Shown here in pieces: positions 1 to 8,882 of a stretch of DNA of 64,000 nucleotides. Source of the DNA: Ilyonectria destructans (taxonomy: Eukaryota; Ascomycota; Sordariomycetes; Hypocreales; Nectriaceae); NCBI GenBank assembly GCA_020740775.1, contig JAHEWK010000006.1:1860001-1924000 (forward strand). The letters are read 5' to 3'. The notes under the pieces were generated by a model. It did not search any database. It was not told where the DNA came from and saw nothing but the letters and a program-made list of their open reading frames with translations. Position 1 is the stretch's first letter, and each line of letters opens with the position of its first letter. Position numbers and translations under genes: made by a program.

Positions 1-1183
1 TTGCTAATAACCCCACAGATGACAAGTCGTTGATGGCACGAGCAGCTTCTTACGATGTAGGCTGTGGGACATACTCTTATGCTTTCCGAGATGGTACAGA
101 GTCTCTATAACTTAAAAACGCAGGGTGTTCTAGCCTGTCTCACGACACTTGTTACAATGCGAACTAGTCGCTGTCTGAGTGAGTCTGCCTGCGAAGACAC
201 AAATGGAAAGCTCCTCAGACTGGGGAAGGAGATCAACTTCTTCACGCATAGCACGTCTTGCCACGCCTGTCACGCCTGTCACTCCATAGTGCGGCGGGAT
301 GAGCATTGCAAATAGCACGGCAACCAAGCATTCATGGTCCTGGAGGAGCTTGTCGGCATCTTAGACACGGCAACATGCCAATCAGGCTTTGAGAATATAC
401 TCTGCCGGCGTACTCACGTCGTGGGAAGTTCTATCTAGGCCGCTTGTAAGGTGTTTGAGGCCAAAGTAGAGCGACGACCGGTGTTTGGCGTATTGGAGGC
501 CCCGAGCAGGGGATTGTTGACTTGGGTATGAATGCTGAGGACAATATGAATACCTAGAACAATACCTACCAGGGGTGGATGGAGAAATCCATTGACCTTC
601 CAAGTGATGCGGAGCATAGTCCTCGCAAGGAGAGTAGTGATATAAGTGCATGAATAGAGATGATTTTAGAAGTGACATGAGCGGCCTGATTTCACAAGTT
701 CGTAGGCCCCAGGTTGAGTGCTTGGAAGGCGATATTCAAGATGGGATACATAAATGGATATGCCCAACAGGTGCAAAGCCACAACGCTCAGACTTGATTT
801 CGTAGCAGTGGCCTGTCCAACTCATATCCACGAGCATACGCACGTAGCTTGCGTTCTGGCATGCTCATCTACTGGAATATGGCACGAGAAATAATACGGT
901 GCGAGAGGTGGAGGCCGAAACATGTTTTGAAGAAGAAAGCATAGCGGGGAACAATGGTCATGAGCTTTTATTGTTTCATTGACTTTGACTGATACCCTCC
1001 CATGGGGATACCAAGTCGTAGCTAAAGCCCACGACACATAGGTCGAGGGGAGCACTTGCACACGACTCGCGTGAGCACGTCCTCTCAAAGTCGTCACTTC
1101 TCGCATCACATTGATTGGTATATCCTCAATTGCCCTGACCCGTTTTACCCCGAACGCCATGAAATGCACTCCAGACTGGCTAT
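1..1183. other. Gene-free left edge, 3' side of RPL30
   Basis: Only short overlapping reading frames on both strands, none resembling a known protein or showing paired splice signals. The right end must hold the 3' UTR of the minus-strand RPL30 gene. A gene lying mostly left of the window could contribute UTR here. No tRNA or repeat was recognised. Confidence 0.55.
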
Positions 1184-1773
1184 TTAAGCCTGCTGGTCGC
1201 TAAGGATGTCGGAGTCACCAGCGTCGAGGATGGCCATGGTGGAGCATCGGAAGAGCTTACCGCAAGCGGTACCGAGCTCAATCTGCAAAGGGGAAACAGG
1301 TAAGCAAATGAACCCTCCAAAGTCTAGCGAGACTTTTTCTCTGGGCAAGCTTCAAGAATTGCTTCTTGGGCTAGAGAAGTGCTTTCAAGTAGGAAGCACT
1401 CCTGAGAAATAAGAACCATCTTGCAGGGAGCCCGCAAGATGGGGAACAGTGTAGGAGACATGAGCGCGTCGACTTACGTTGTTGCCGGAGAAGTGGTGGA
1501 TGGGAGCCTTGGACAGCATGCTGTAGTACTCGAGCTCACTCTTGCGGAGAGGCGGAGTGTTGCCAGCGATGATGATCAGCTTGGCCTTGCCGGATCGGAG
1601 GCTCTTGAGGGTGGACTTGTAGCCAAGAGTGACTGAAAAAAAAAACGTTGTCAGCGATTAATTCCAATGCCAGCGAGGAGACGGCATCGCGTACCCTTTC
1701 CGGACTTAATCACCAGCGCCAACTTGGAGTTGATGCTGTTGGCATCCTTCTTGCTCTTCTTAACGGGGGCCAT
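1184..1773 (-). CDS. RPL30: 60S ribosomal protein L30 (eL30)
   Basis: Cytosolic large-subunit ribosomal protein of the L7Ae/L30e RNA-binding family. Three exons on the minus strand: 1773-1695, 1632-1478 and 1282-1184, giving 110 aa, a normal family length. The start reads [20 protein letters not shown]; the middle exon supplies the [12 protein letters not shown] and [18 protein letters not shown] blocks, and the last exon the IELGTACGK block. Both introns are GT-AG and both joins preserve frame. It diverges from RPL10 across 344 bp, so the two probably share a promoter. Known of the family: yeast L30 represses splicing of its own transcript by binding a kink-turn. Odd here: the second intron (1283-1477) holds a run of inverted repeats, listed separately. 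Confidence 0.96.
1283..1477 (-). other. Structured intron 2 of RPL30
   Basis: This 195-nt intron holds a series of inverted repeats readable by eye: 1416-1424 with 1434-1442 (CCATCTTGC/GCAAGATGG, 9 bp); 1378-1384 with 1394-1400 (7 bp); 1353-1358 with 1363-1368 (6 bp, closing a GCAA GNRA-type tetraloop on the transcript strand), nested inside 1337-1342 with 1373-1378 (6 bp, overlapping the previous stem by one base); and 1319-1325 with 1330-1336 (7 bp, 4-nt loop). I found no C/D or H/ACA boxes, so a standard snoRNA is not supported. A regulatory structure is an inference from yeast L30 autoregulation. Confidence 0.55.
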
Positions 1774-2117
1774 TTTGACGGATTGGTGCTCGTGGACTGG
1801 CGATTTGTCGTTGGGTGATGGAGTGCTGAGGTTCAATCTCGAAAAGTTCGTGGACTCCGGGAGTTTTGGATATGCGAGGTGGGCTGCGTGGCGGGGCAGG
1901 GCTGCGACCCGCCTAGCCAATGAGGGCACCCACACCTCCGGCGCAAGCCCTAAAGGCCCGAAGTTTAGGCGGAGGCACCACGCCGAAGACCGAAGTCCTG
2001 CTTTGAAATCAAACTGGTGGGTTAATCAGAAAGAGGCAGACCGGATCTTCCTCGACGGACTCAACTTTCACCAAACACACCACCCACCTACGGTAAGATC
2101 ATCTACAATCCGACAAG
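1774..2117. promoter_or_regulatory. Divergent RPL30/RPL10 promoter
   Basis: A 344-bp region between two divergent ribosomal-protein start codons. It contains a CCAAT pentamer near 1917-1921, the CCGGCGCAAGCCCTAAA element at 1938-1954 (reverse strand TTTAGGGCTTGCGCCGG), and a second TTTAGG hexamer near 1973. A near-identical element sits upstream of RPL22. Confidence 0.7.
1938..1954 (-). promoter_or_regulatory. TTAGGG-type ribosomal promoter element, copy 1
   Basis: Read on minus: TTTAGGGCTTGCGCCGG. The RPL22 upstream region at 58157-58171 has TTAGGGTTGCGCCGG, the same string apart from one inserted C. TTAGGG is also the telomeric hexamer of most fungi, bound by Tbf1-type Myb factors that control ribosomal genes in some yeasts. 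Assigning this site to Tbf1 is inference. Confidence 0.6.
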
Positions 2118-3007
2118 ATGGCTCGTCGTCCCGCCCGTTGCTACCGGTACTGCAAGAACAAGGTGAGTTATTGCGCTCCATGTCTGGCGAGATTTCTGCG
2201 AGTTGCTTCGGATGTTGCATCCTAAGGCGACCGTCGCGAAGCTGCATCGCAGGCATCCTCTGAGGCCATCGTCATTGATGGCTCACCAAGCTGAGAACAC
2301 CCTACTGACTCTCCCTCCTCTCTAGCCGTACCCCAAGTCTCGGTTCAACCGTGGTGTCCCCGACCCCAAGATCCGCATCTTTGATCTGGGCCGAAAGAAG
2401 GCGAACGTCGATGACTTCCCTCTCTGCATCCACCTCGTCTCCAACGAGTATGAGCAGCTGAGCTCCGAGGCCCTCGAGGCTGCCCGTATTTGCGCCAACA
2501 AGTACTTCGTCAAGAACGGTGGTAAGGAGGGTTTCCACCTGCGCGTCCGCGCCCACCCCTTCCACGTCGTCCGTATCAACAAGATGTTGTCCTGCGCCGG
2601 TGCCGATAGACTGCAGACCGGTATGCGTGGTGCCTGGGGCAAGCCTAACGGCTCTGTCGCTCGTGTCAACATTGGCCAGATCCTCATGAGCGTCCGCACT
2701 CGTGACAACAGTATGTCGAACTCCCTCCTTTTTTTTGCCACCTTGGGGGCAACATTACTAATACACTGTAGACCGCGCTGTCGCTCTCGAGGCTCTCCGA
2801 CGATCCCAGTACAAGTTCCCTGGTCGCCAAAAGATCATTGTCTCCAAGAACTGGGGCTTCACCCCTCTCCGCCGCGAGGAGTACCTCGACAAGAAGGCTG
2901 CTGGCCGCGTCAAGGTCGACGGTGCTTACGTCCAGTTCCTTGCCAACCACGGCAACTTGGAGAAGAACGTTCGCCGCTTCCCCGACGCTTTCAAGACTGA
3001 GGCTTAG
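2118..3007 (+). CDS. RPL10: 60S ribosomal protein L10 (uL16)
   Basis: Large-subunit ribosomal protein uL16, needed late in 60S maturation and for subunit joining. Three exons: 2118-2162, 2326-2710 and 2772-3007, giving 221 aa, the expected length. It begins [15 protein letters not shown], continues [22 protein letters not shown], and contains the family blocks [20 protein letters not shown] and [20 protein letters not shown]. The end is FPDAFKTEA. Introns are GT-AG; the second splits an Asn codon. The very short first exon, ending directly after the CKNK block, is easily missed by ORF-only annotation. It shares its upstream region with RPL30. Confidence 0.97.
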
Positions 3008-4265
3008 ATAATGGTTGCGGTGGCATCTGGGTTTTAGGCTGGCGTCAAAATGGCATGTCAAATAAGGACCTCTCGCTCTCGAGTTGAAAGGTGTCGATTC
3101 GGCAAAATCAATGTTGCATTCGGAATCTTCTGGTTCTCTTGTTCTCGTATACCTAGTCTCTTTTACCTACCCGTGCTCTTCGAATGTGAAGAACCCGGAA
3201 GCTAGTTGAACGCGACAAGTCTACAGTCCATTTTATCCGGTTCCCCCGCTTTCTTACAAATATGATTGCACGTAGGCAGGCGACCCTTGTATGATGAGAT
3301 CCTGCGCGTCGACTTGTTTTTTGAACTGAGGAGGCATTTTGCTCCATACTATGTCAAGACATGCGTTAGAGATTGACATTATGCTCCAATGTTTGTTTTA
3401 GGTCAATATACTGGACAAATATAGGCTATAGGCTGCGTGTGCGATTTGCGGAGGCACGCCCGTTGGTCAGTCCTACGCCATAGACCACATGACTTCACTT
3501 GGGCGTTGTGACGCCATTCTTGGTCACAGGCGACTGGCGTTGTCGTTGACATGTATGTAAGTGACAGCGAAGGTACTTGCGACCTTCTGGACCTGGTTCA
3601 TGTACATAAATAGTGCATGCGGACAGCATGGGAGGGCAGACGTGATACTGCTGCCAGCGAGGCGGTGCCCAGGTTCCTGTCCGTGCTTATGCAAAATGCT
3701 GAGTGAGATACTTTTGTGTGACTGAAAGACGCCGAAGCCGCTCACGTCAACCTGCCTACCATGGTGCAAGGAGCACGGAGCACGGAGCGAGCGAGCGGGA
3801 GGAATCCTGTGGTAATAAGTGGCGAGCAACAAGCAGCTTAGCGGCGAGTGGCCTAACGCCGAGTTGCAGGAGCCCGTCGCTTATCTCGGAGTTATCTACT
3901 TCGTACTGATCTGATAGAGCACCTCGACGAGTCGCCAAGAGACAAGCGGTCGCGGTGGCAGGGCTGGCAAACAGGCGGGTAAGATGGGCTGTGGACTGTT
4001 CCTTTCGTATCCTGCGGTGATTCGGACCGTATGACACTTTGGAATCAAGTCATGGTTGCAGCTGAGTGCCGGTGAGGACCGGCAGGGCGATGCTTTGATT
4101 GTTGTGATGCGCCCAAACCAGGTCCAGGTCAGGCCAGCCATGTCGCCATCCATGGATCCGTAGGAGGATCCATAGGAGGTGGTTTGTCACTGTCAACAAC
4201 CAGGGGCTGCCAAAGGGGAGAGGGGACCTTTTTGCTAGCTAAGCAGACGGTGTGCTGTGTTGTCT

Positions 4266-4287
4266 TGGGCTGGGCTGGGCTGGGCTG
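4266..4287. repeat. GGGCT tandem array
   Basis: Four to five uninterrupted copies of the pentamer TGGGC/GGGCT, in the intergenic region. Confidence 0.8.
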
Positions 4288-4450
4288 GATCATCCTGGAT
4301 CATGGGAGATGGAAGGGCTATTGGCTGATACAGCGGGAGTACTTTGGCAGTACCGGCTGTAATTTGTTGATTGTTGGGCCCAGCCCGCCGCAGTGACGGG
4401 TCGAAGTCAACCTCCTTAGATGTGGATGGCTGGCAGCTGGAGGGCTGGAG

Positions 4451-4497
4451 AGATGGATGGATGGATTGGTGGACTGGTGGATGGGTGGATGGATGGC
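4451..4497. repeat. Imperfect (TGGA)n microsatellite
   Basis: Runs of GATGGATGGATGG interrupted by TGGTGGACTGG, all on a 4-bp theme with slippage-like variants. It lies about 470 bp before the 573-aa gene. Confidence 0.75.
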
Positions 4498-4970
4498 GTT
4501 TTGGGAGGGCGGCCACAGCGCGCACAGTGGACTTGTCCAGCAGACACGCGAGCCCCCCACCCGCCGATCGCTCCCGACTGCAGCGTTTAGATGACGCTGT
4601 CGCCCTCTAAGGATGGATAGACCACTTCTGCCGCTGGTCGCCCAGATCTCCCGTGCCGTTCCTCCTTGCCTCTCGCATGTAGCATCGGGGCTCCCTTTTC
4701 CATCATCCTTCTCGGGAGTACCTATATCGTTGTCGTCCCTCCCGGTTTTATCTGCGACGGACATCATCTCCATTCTGGCAGTGCGCTCTGGCTGTCACAG
4801 TCCCACAGTGCTACAGCGTTCGCATATTGCCTCTGCAGGCGTCGACACAGGGGTCCACACGCCCGAGTACCGCCACCTATCTACGCCTACACCGACACCA
4901 TCTTATCATATCCCCTCCTTATCCGATCAACCTCACGACGCCCGACTGACGCATTCAACGAACTTCCATT

Positions 4971-6692
4971 ATGGCTTTCCATCAGCCGACCCGTCAGTCC
5001 ATCCAGCGCGTCGTACAACCGACGGTCGACGAGCGGGAGGCTGCGCGGCTGGACACATCCGCTGGCCAAGAACAGCGGCAGGAAGAGTCGCAAACATGGG
5101 TTCTCTTCGCGCCCACTGATGTGACGACCACGTCGTACCTTACAGAGACCGAGCAATCACTGGAGACGCCCGGACAGGAGCGAGCGAGCATCCTGGGCGG
5201 CGTAAAAGCGGCTGCGACATCGGAGGTTGGTGCCAACTCTCGACAATCCGCTTCTCTCTCCGCCGTGGACGATGAATCCGCCGACGACGACGCCGAGCTT
5301 GACAGCCTCGACAGCCACTTACCTGAGTTCCGCTCTTTGCCCGGAATTTTCTCCCAATCACATAATGAACCCCAGGAGGCTTTACCCGTGTTTCCCAGCC
5401 ACGATGGACTGGGGTCTTTCCGGCTAGATCAGCCGGCTTTGGGAGCGGATGCACAGGACCAGATATATCAGTTTGAGCGGTTCAACCCGCGACGCCTACG
5501 TCGGCACAGAGAGAGCCTTGATCTGGCCCAACTGGATCTAGAACACGACCAGGTTCAGGAGACTGAGAAGCGGCAGAGGATCGAGGCGTGGCGATTAGAA
5601 CACAGCCGGGTGCTCCTGAGCGAAATCCAGCGGGAGACGCGCCGGAGGCGGCATTCTCAAACATCACTTCACAGACGCTCATCGTCAACGCCTATGCCGA
5701 TTGTCTCGAAACCAGCTCAAGATGCCGAGTCAGACAATATGACCTGGCACGACGAGGATGCCGTCCAGCCTCACTCAGAGTCTGAGGGCTTCCTCACTCG
5801 AATCACACGCAAAGTCATGCGAGACTTGGGCATCGACGACAGATTGTTATCGATTTTGCTGGGAGATGCCACCCCCGATACCGATGAGGAGTTGGCAGCA
5901 ACACCCCGCGCTTCCCAGTTGGGAGTGCAACCCCCGCAACCATCGAATCCTGAGTCTTGGCAACTTGATATGCTCGAACGGATGTCGAGAGAATTGGGCA
6001 TGCTTGTGAGCCAACTCTCTCATCACCCGGGAGCCTTTTCCACATACAACATGGTGCAGCAAATGTCTCTGCCCTACGCCGGCCTTCCCATCATCCCAGA
6101 GTCCAATATGTCACATTCCGCCGCAGACAACATCCCTCCTAACACCAACCCTGAACACTCATCATTCCCTCAGTTCCAACCAACCATGAAGACGGCCTCT
6201 CGACCGATCAACATCCCCGGCCGACTAGCCGAACCATCCGCCGACCCGGTGCAGGCACCGCGACAGGATGTCCCTATGGGCAACGCCTTCACCCAAGAAG
6301 AGTGGGAGAAGGACCTGGACATGAAGCTCGTGTTCCGGTATCTCCGGTCCCGGTTCATGTCGTCCCGGACCCCCAACCCCCCTGCGCCGCCCGGAACAGC
6401 GCACCTGGCAACGCCGAGCACACAGGACCTCGCAGCCAAGCTGGCCCGTGTGCGGCAACACCACCCGTTGGTATCACGGATGCGTCCTGTGGAGCGGAGG
6501 ACGTTCAAGGCGACGACACCAACCAGCCCTGTCGCGTTGCGGCACCAGAGCAGCTGCGCGAGTCAGAGCACGAGGCGATCGGCTCGGCGGAGCAGCGTCT
6601 CCTCCCGACATTACTGGGATATTGGGGGCTCGTTGGGAACTGGCTCCGTGATCGCTTCGAACGGCCCGATGGGTAGTTGGGGCGAAGTGTAA
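4971..6692 (+). CDS. Conserved fungal protein of unknown function, 573 aa
   Basis: One uninterrupted frame of 573 aa. The start MAFHQPTRQS follows a pyrimidine-rich leader. Low-complexity and acidic stretches dominate the first 170 residues. A strongly charged segment (about 165-230: RRLRRHRESLDLAQLDLEHD, then ERETRRRR-like runs) is probably helical. Two compact blocks look conserved: ITRKVMRDLGIDDRLLSILLGD (about 270-292) and ERMSRELGMLVSQLSHHPG (about 335-353). Near residue 450 is WEKDLDMKLVFRYLRSRF, and the C-terminus is Ser/Arg-rich. There is no signal peptide or membrane segment. The layout resembles uncharacterised Pezizomycotina proteins, but I cannot name a domain. An unseen upstream exon is possible. 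Confidence 0.8.
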   Translation: MAFHQPTRQSIQRVVQPTVDEREAARLDTSAGQEQRQEESQTWVLFAPTDVTTTSYLTETEQSLETPGQERASILGGVKAAATSEVGANSRQSASLSAVDDESADDDAELDSLDSHLPEFRSLPGIFSQSHNEPQEALPVFPSHDGLGSFRLDQPALGADAQDQIYQFERFNPRRLRRHRESLDLAQLDLEHDQVQETEKRQRIEAWRLEHSRVLLSEIQRETRRRRHSQTSLHRRSSSTPMPIVSKPAQDAESDNMTWHDEDAVQPHSESEGFLTRITRKVMRDLGIDDRLLSILLGDATPDTDEELAATPRASQLGVQPPQPSNPESWQLDMLERMSRELGMLVSQLSHHPGAFSTYNMVQQMSLPYAGLPIIPESNMSHSAADNIPPNTNPEHSSFPQFQPTMKTASRPINIPGRLAEPSADPVQAPRQDVPMGNAFTQEEWEKDLDMKLVFRYLRSRFMSSRTPNPPAPPGTAHLATPSTQDLAAKLARVRQHHPLVSRMRPVERRTFKATTPTSPVALRHQSSCASQSTRRSARRSSVSSRHYWDIGGSLGTGSVIASNGPMGSWGEV

Positions 6693-8882
6693 GGTGTATA
6701 CTCCTGTAGAGTCACATCTGGCGGACGTGCCGGTCATGCACATACTCTTGCCACCCGACGAGGAGGAACATAGACGTCATACATACGGGTCATTTATTCT
6801 CAGGTATTACTTCACATCGCCGCTGAATTTATTTTTGGACATACAGGAATTGGAGCATCTAGGAGCATTATTAGAATTGGTCTTGAGATATCCATAACTT
6901 CTCTTCGCATGTTATCTTTGCAGAAGTCGGAGTGAACACTGCCATCTGCCCGAAGCATGTCACGCAAACCATAGCCTCATTGAAGCTAGCGTGGATGGAA
7001 CCTTTGAACATCGACTTTAAGAAGACGCAATATCCGGCCCTCGTGAGCAAGAGAAAGTGACGGCTAATTCGAATTGGGGTTTAGTGATGGTATGAGTCGT
7101 TGAACCTGGTGGTGATGCGGATGGAACATTGCCGGTTGCAGACAGCTGCGGCTGGTGCCAATGCCACTGACATTCGGCATTGTTAAACTTGGAACCCCGA
7201 AATATGACCGTGAAGACCTAGCAGAGTGCGTCTATGAATTATTCACACCCGTCTTGTCCCGAACCGCAGAACCAGCCGTTGTTCGAGGCGATAGGCCCTG
7301 GGTGCCGCCTCACTGTATGAGTCGAGGCCAAGTCGTGTGTGCATCCCGACGGGGGGTGACGATCACGTCAAGTTTCAGTCGAGGTCAGAGCGCTGGATTG
7401 CAGCCAATGGCCCGTCTCGCCCCATGCAGTCCTCGCACTATCGCTCATTCACGCACCGCAGCTGTCCGTCTTGTGCGCCCAACGCTGTTCACGATGCCGT
7501 CTTATATGCCCAAATATGGCCTGCATGACACCTCGTTCCTGTTCTGGGCGCCCTTACAGTGTCGCTGGCGGCCGTTGACTCAGATATGGGAGAAGCCAGC
7601 CAAGCAAAGGCGCGCCCCACGCACGCGCTCAAGGGTCGAGGCACAGCTCAGGAGTGGGACGGGGTCAGGCGGAAGCACCCTATTGGGCGAGATCCTGGCA
7701 TGGTGCGCTGTGCTGGGGCTTGTACCTCCCGGAGAGCGTGCACCGCGTTAAGCACTCAATTTGGCGGGGTAAGGAGGAGAGGCAGCTCGCGGAGTGACTT
7801 GCAGAGGAACGCGTTGTGAGACAGGAGGAGCGCTGCTTTAACACGCCGGGACAGGGCAATTGGCTTGTTGATTTGCTGGGCGGGTTCGCAGGACGGAAAA
7901 AGAAGTGAGCTCTGGAGCTGGAGGGGGGAAGGTGCGTGCTGCCCGGTTTTTGGTGGCTTCCGTCCTTGGATCGTCTTCAAGCTTCGAGGCAACTCTATTG
8001 TCTGGCCACGGGTTGTATGTAGGCAGGTACTAGGCAGGCGGGTTACATCAACGATGGATGAAGAGCTTCCACACAGCTGGGCCTCAACACCATCCAATGG
8101 CCTCTTTGCAACCCAACCACAAGCGACCACGACAACTCGTACGCTTCTCCAGGATTCCATTTCCCGATTCTGAAGACGAGGTCTGAATCCCCCTAAGGCA
8201 GCCATGCGACATGCCGCATGAGGCATTGGATCTGGGGCAGGGCGATGGGCGGCGCGTTAAGCATAGGCGTCGTCGTGTTGTGGAAAAGGCATCCGTCCAT
8301 CCATGCTCCCTCCCACCACACCACTGCCACTTCTCTCGCCGCCCTGTCGTTCGCTGCCGCCCCGTCTGCTGCCCACCCCGGTCCTAGGTCCCCAGGCAAG
8401 GCACGGCGAACGCTGCGCAACACGCTCTCCTCCACCACTTTTCTTCTCGTCCACTCCATCTGGTTCGCCTGCGCTTCGTTGCTATCTTGTGCAGCAACCC
8501 GACCTCGCCTTGCGCCCGTATAAAGACCCGTCGCGTCGCCTCCCGTTGCTCTGCCGTCCGCCTCCTCTGTTATCCGCTCTGGTCAGTCCGTCTTGCCTCA
8601 GGATCCCCCAGTTTCTCCCGACTCGGCGCGCCCGCATGCCTGCCTCTTCGGCCATAACTAACTCTCCCGCAGTGCGATGAACTGAATTAGGCGGCCTTCT
8701 GCCTGCGACCCAACTGGGCCTGGTTGGGCTCGTGATACCTTCGCGGCCGCGATCCTCCCATCCATCCAGCTTGCGAACCTCCTCTCGGTCCCAGCCCGTC
8801 GTTATATCCTCCATCCGTCTCGAGGCGCCTCTTCCCCTTCCTATCGAGTCCGCCGGCGCGACATGGGCGCTCGCGGCTTCCA
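6693..8882. other. Intergenic and 5' leader of the 930-aa gene
   Basis: No supported protein gene. Frames such as the one at 7155-7751 have no recognisable content. From about 8300 the sequence becomes pyrimidine-rich. A strong branch and acceptor pair (ATAACTAAC then CCCGCAG ending at 8672), with a possible GTCAGT donor near 8582, suggests an intron in the 5' UTR of the downstream gene. Confidence 0.55.

Larger units (their letters stand above)
3008..4970. other. Intergenic: RPL10 3' side and upstream of the 573-aa gene
   Basis: No supported gene. Contents include a TACTTCGTAC decamer at 3897-3906, a GGGCT pentamer array at about 4266-4287, and a TGGA/GGAT-type microsatellite at about 4451-4497. 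The last 350 bp are pyrimidine-rich, as expected for a fungal promoter and 5' leader. Short overlapping reading frames here look random. Confidence 0.6.

Noticed and set aside
1283..1477. Box C/D or H/ACA snoRNA in RPL30 intron 2
   Set aside because: No RUGAUGA/CUGA pair near the ends and no ANANNA-hinge plus 3' ACA tail, despite the hairpins.
2163..2325. snoRNA in RPL10 intron 1
   Set aside because: Only weak CTGA and TGATGG fragments in the wrong order and one 5-bp stem; not enough.
7155..7751. 198-codon plus-strand frame
   Set aside because: Composition and content look random; no upstream promoter-like run or domain.
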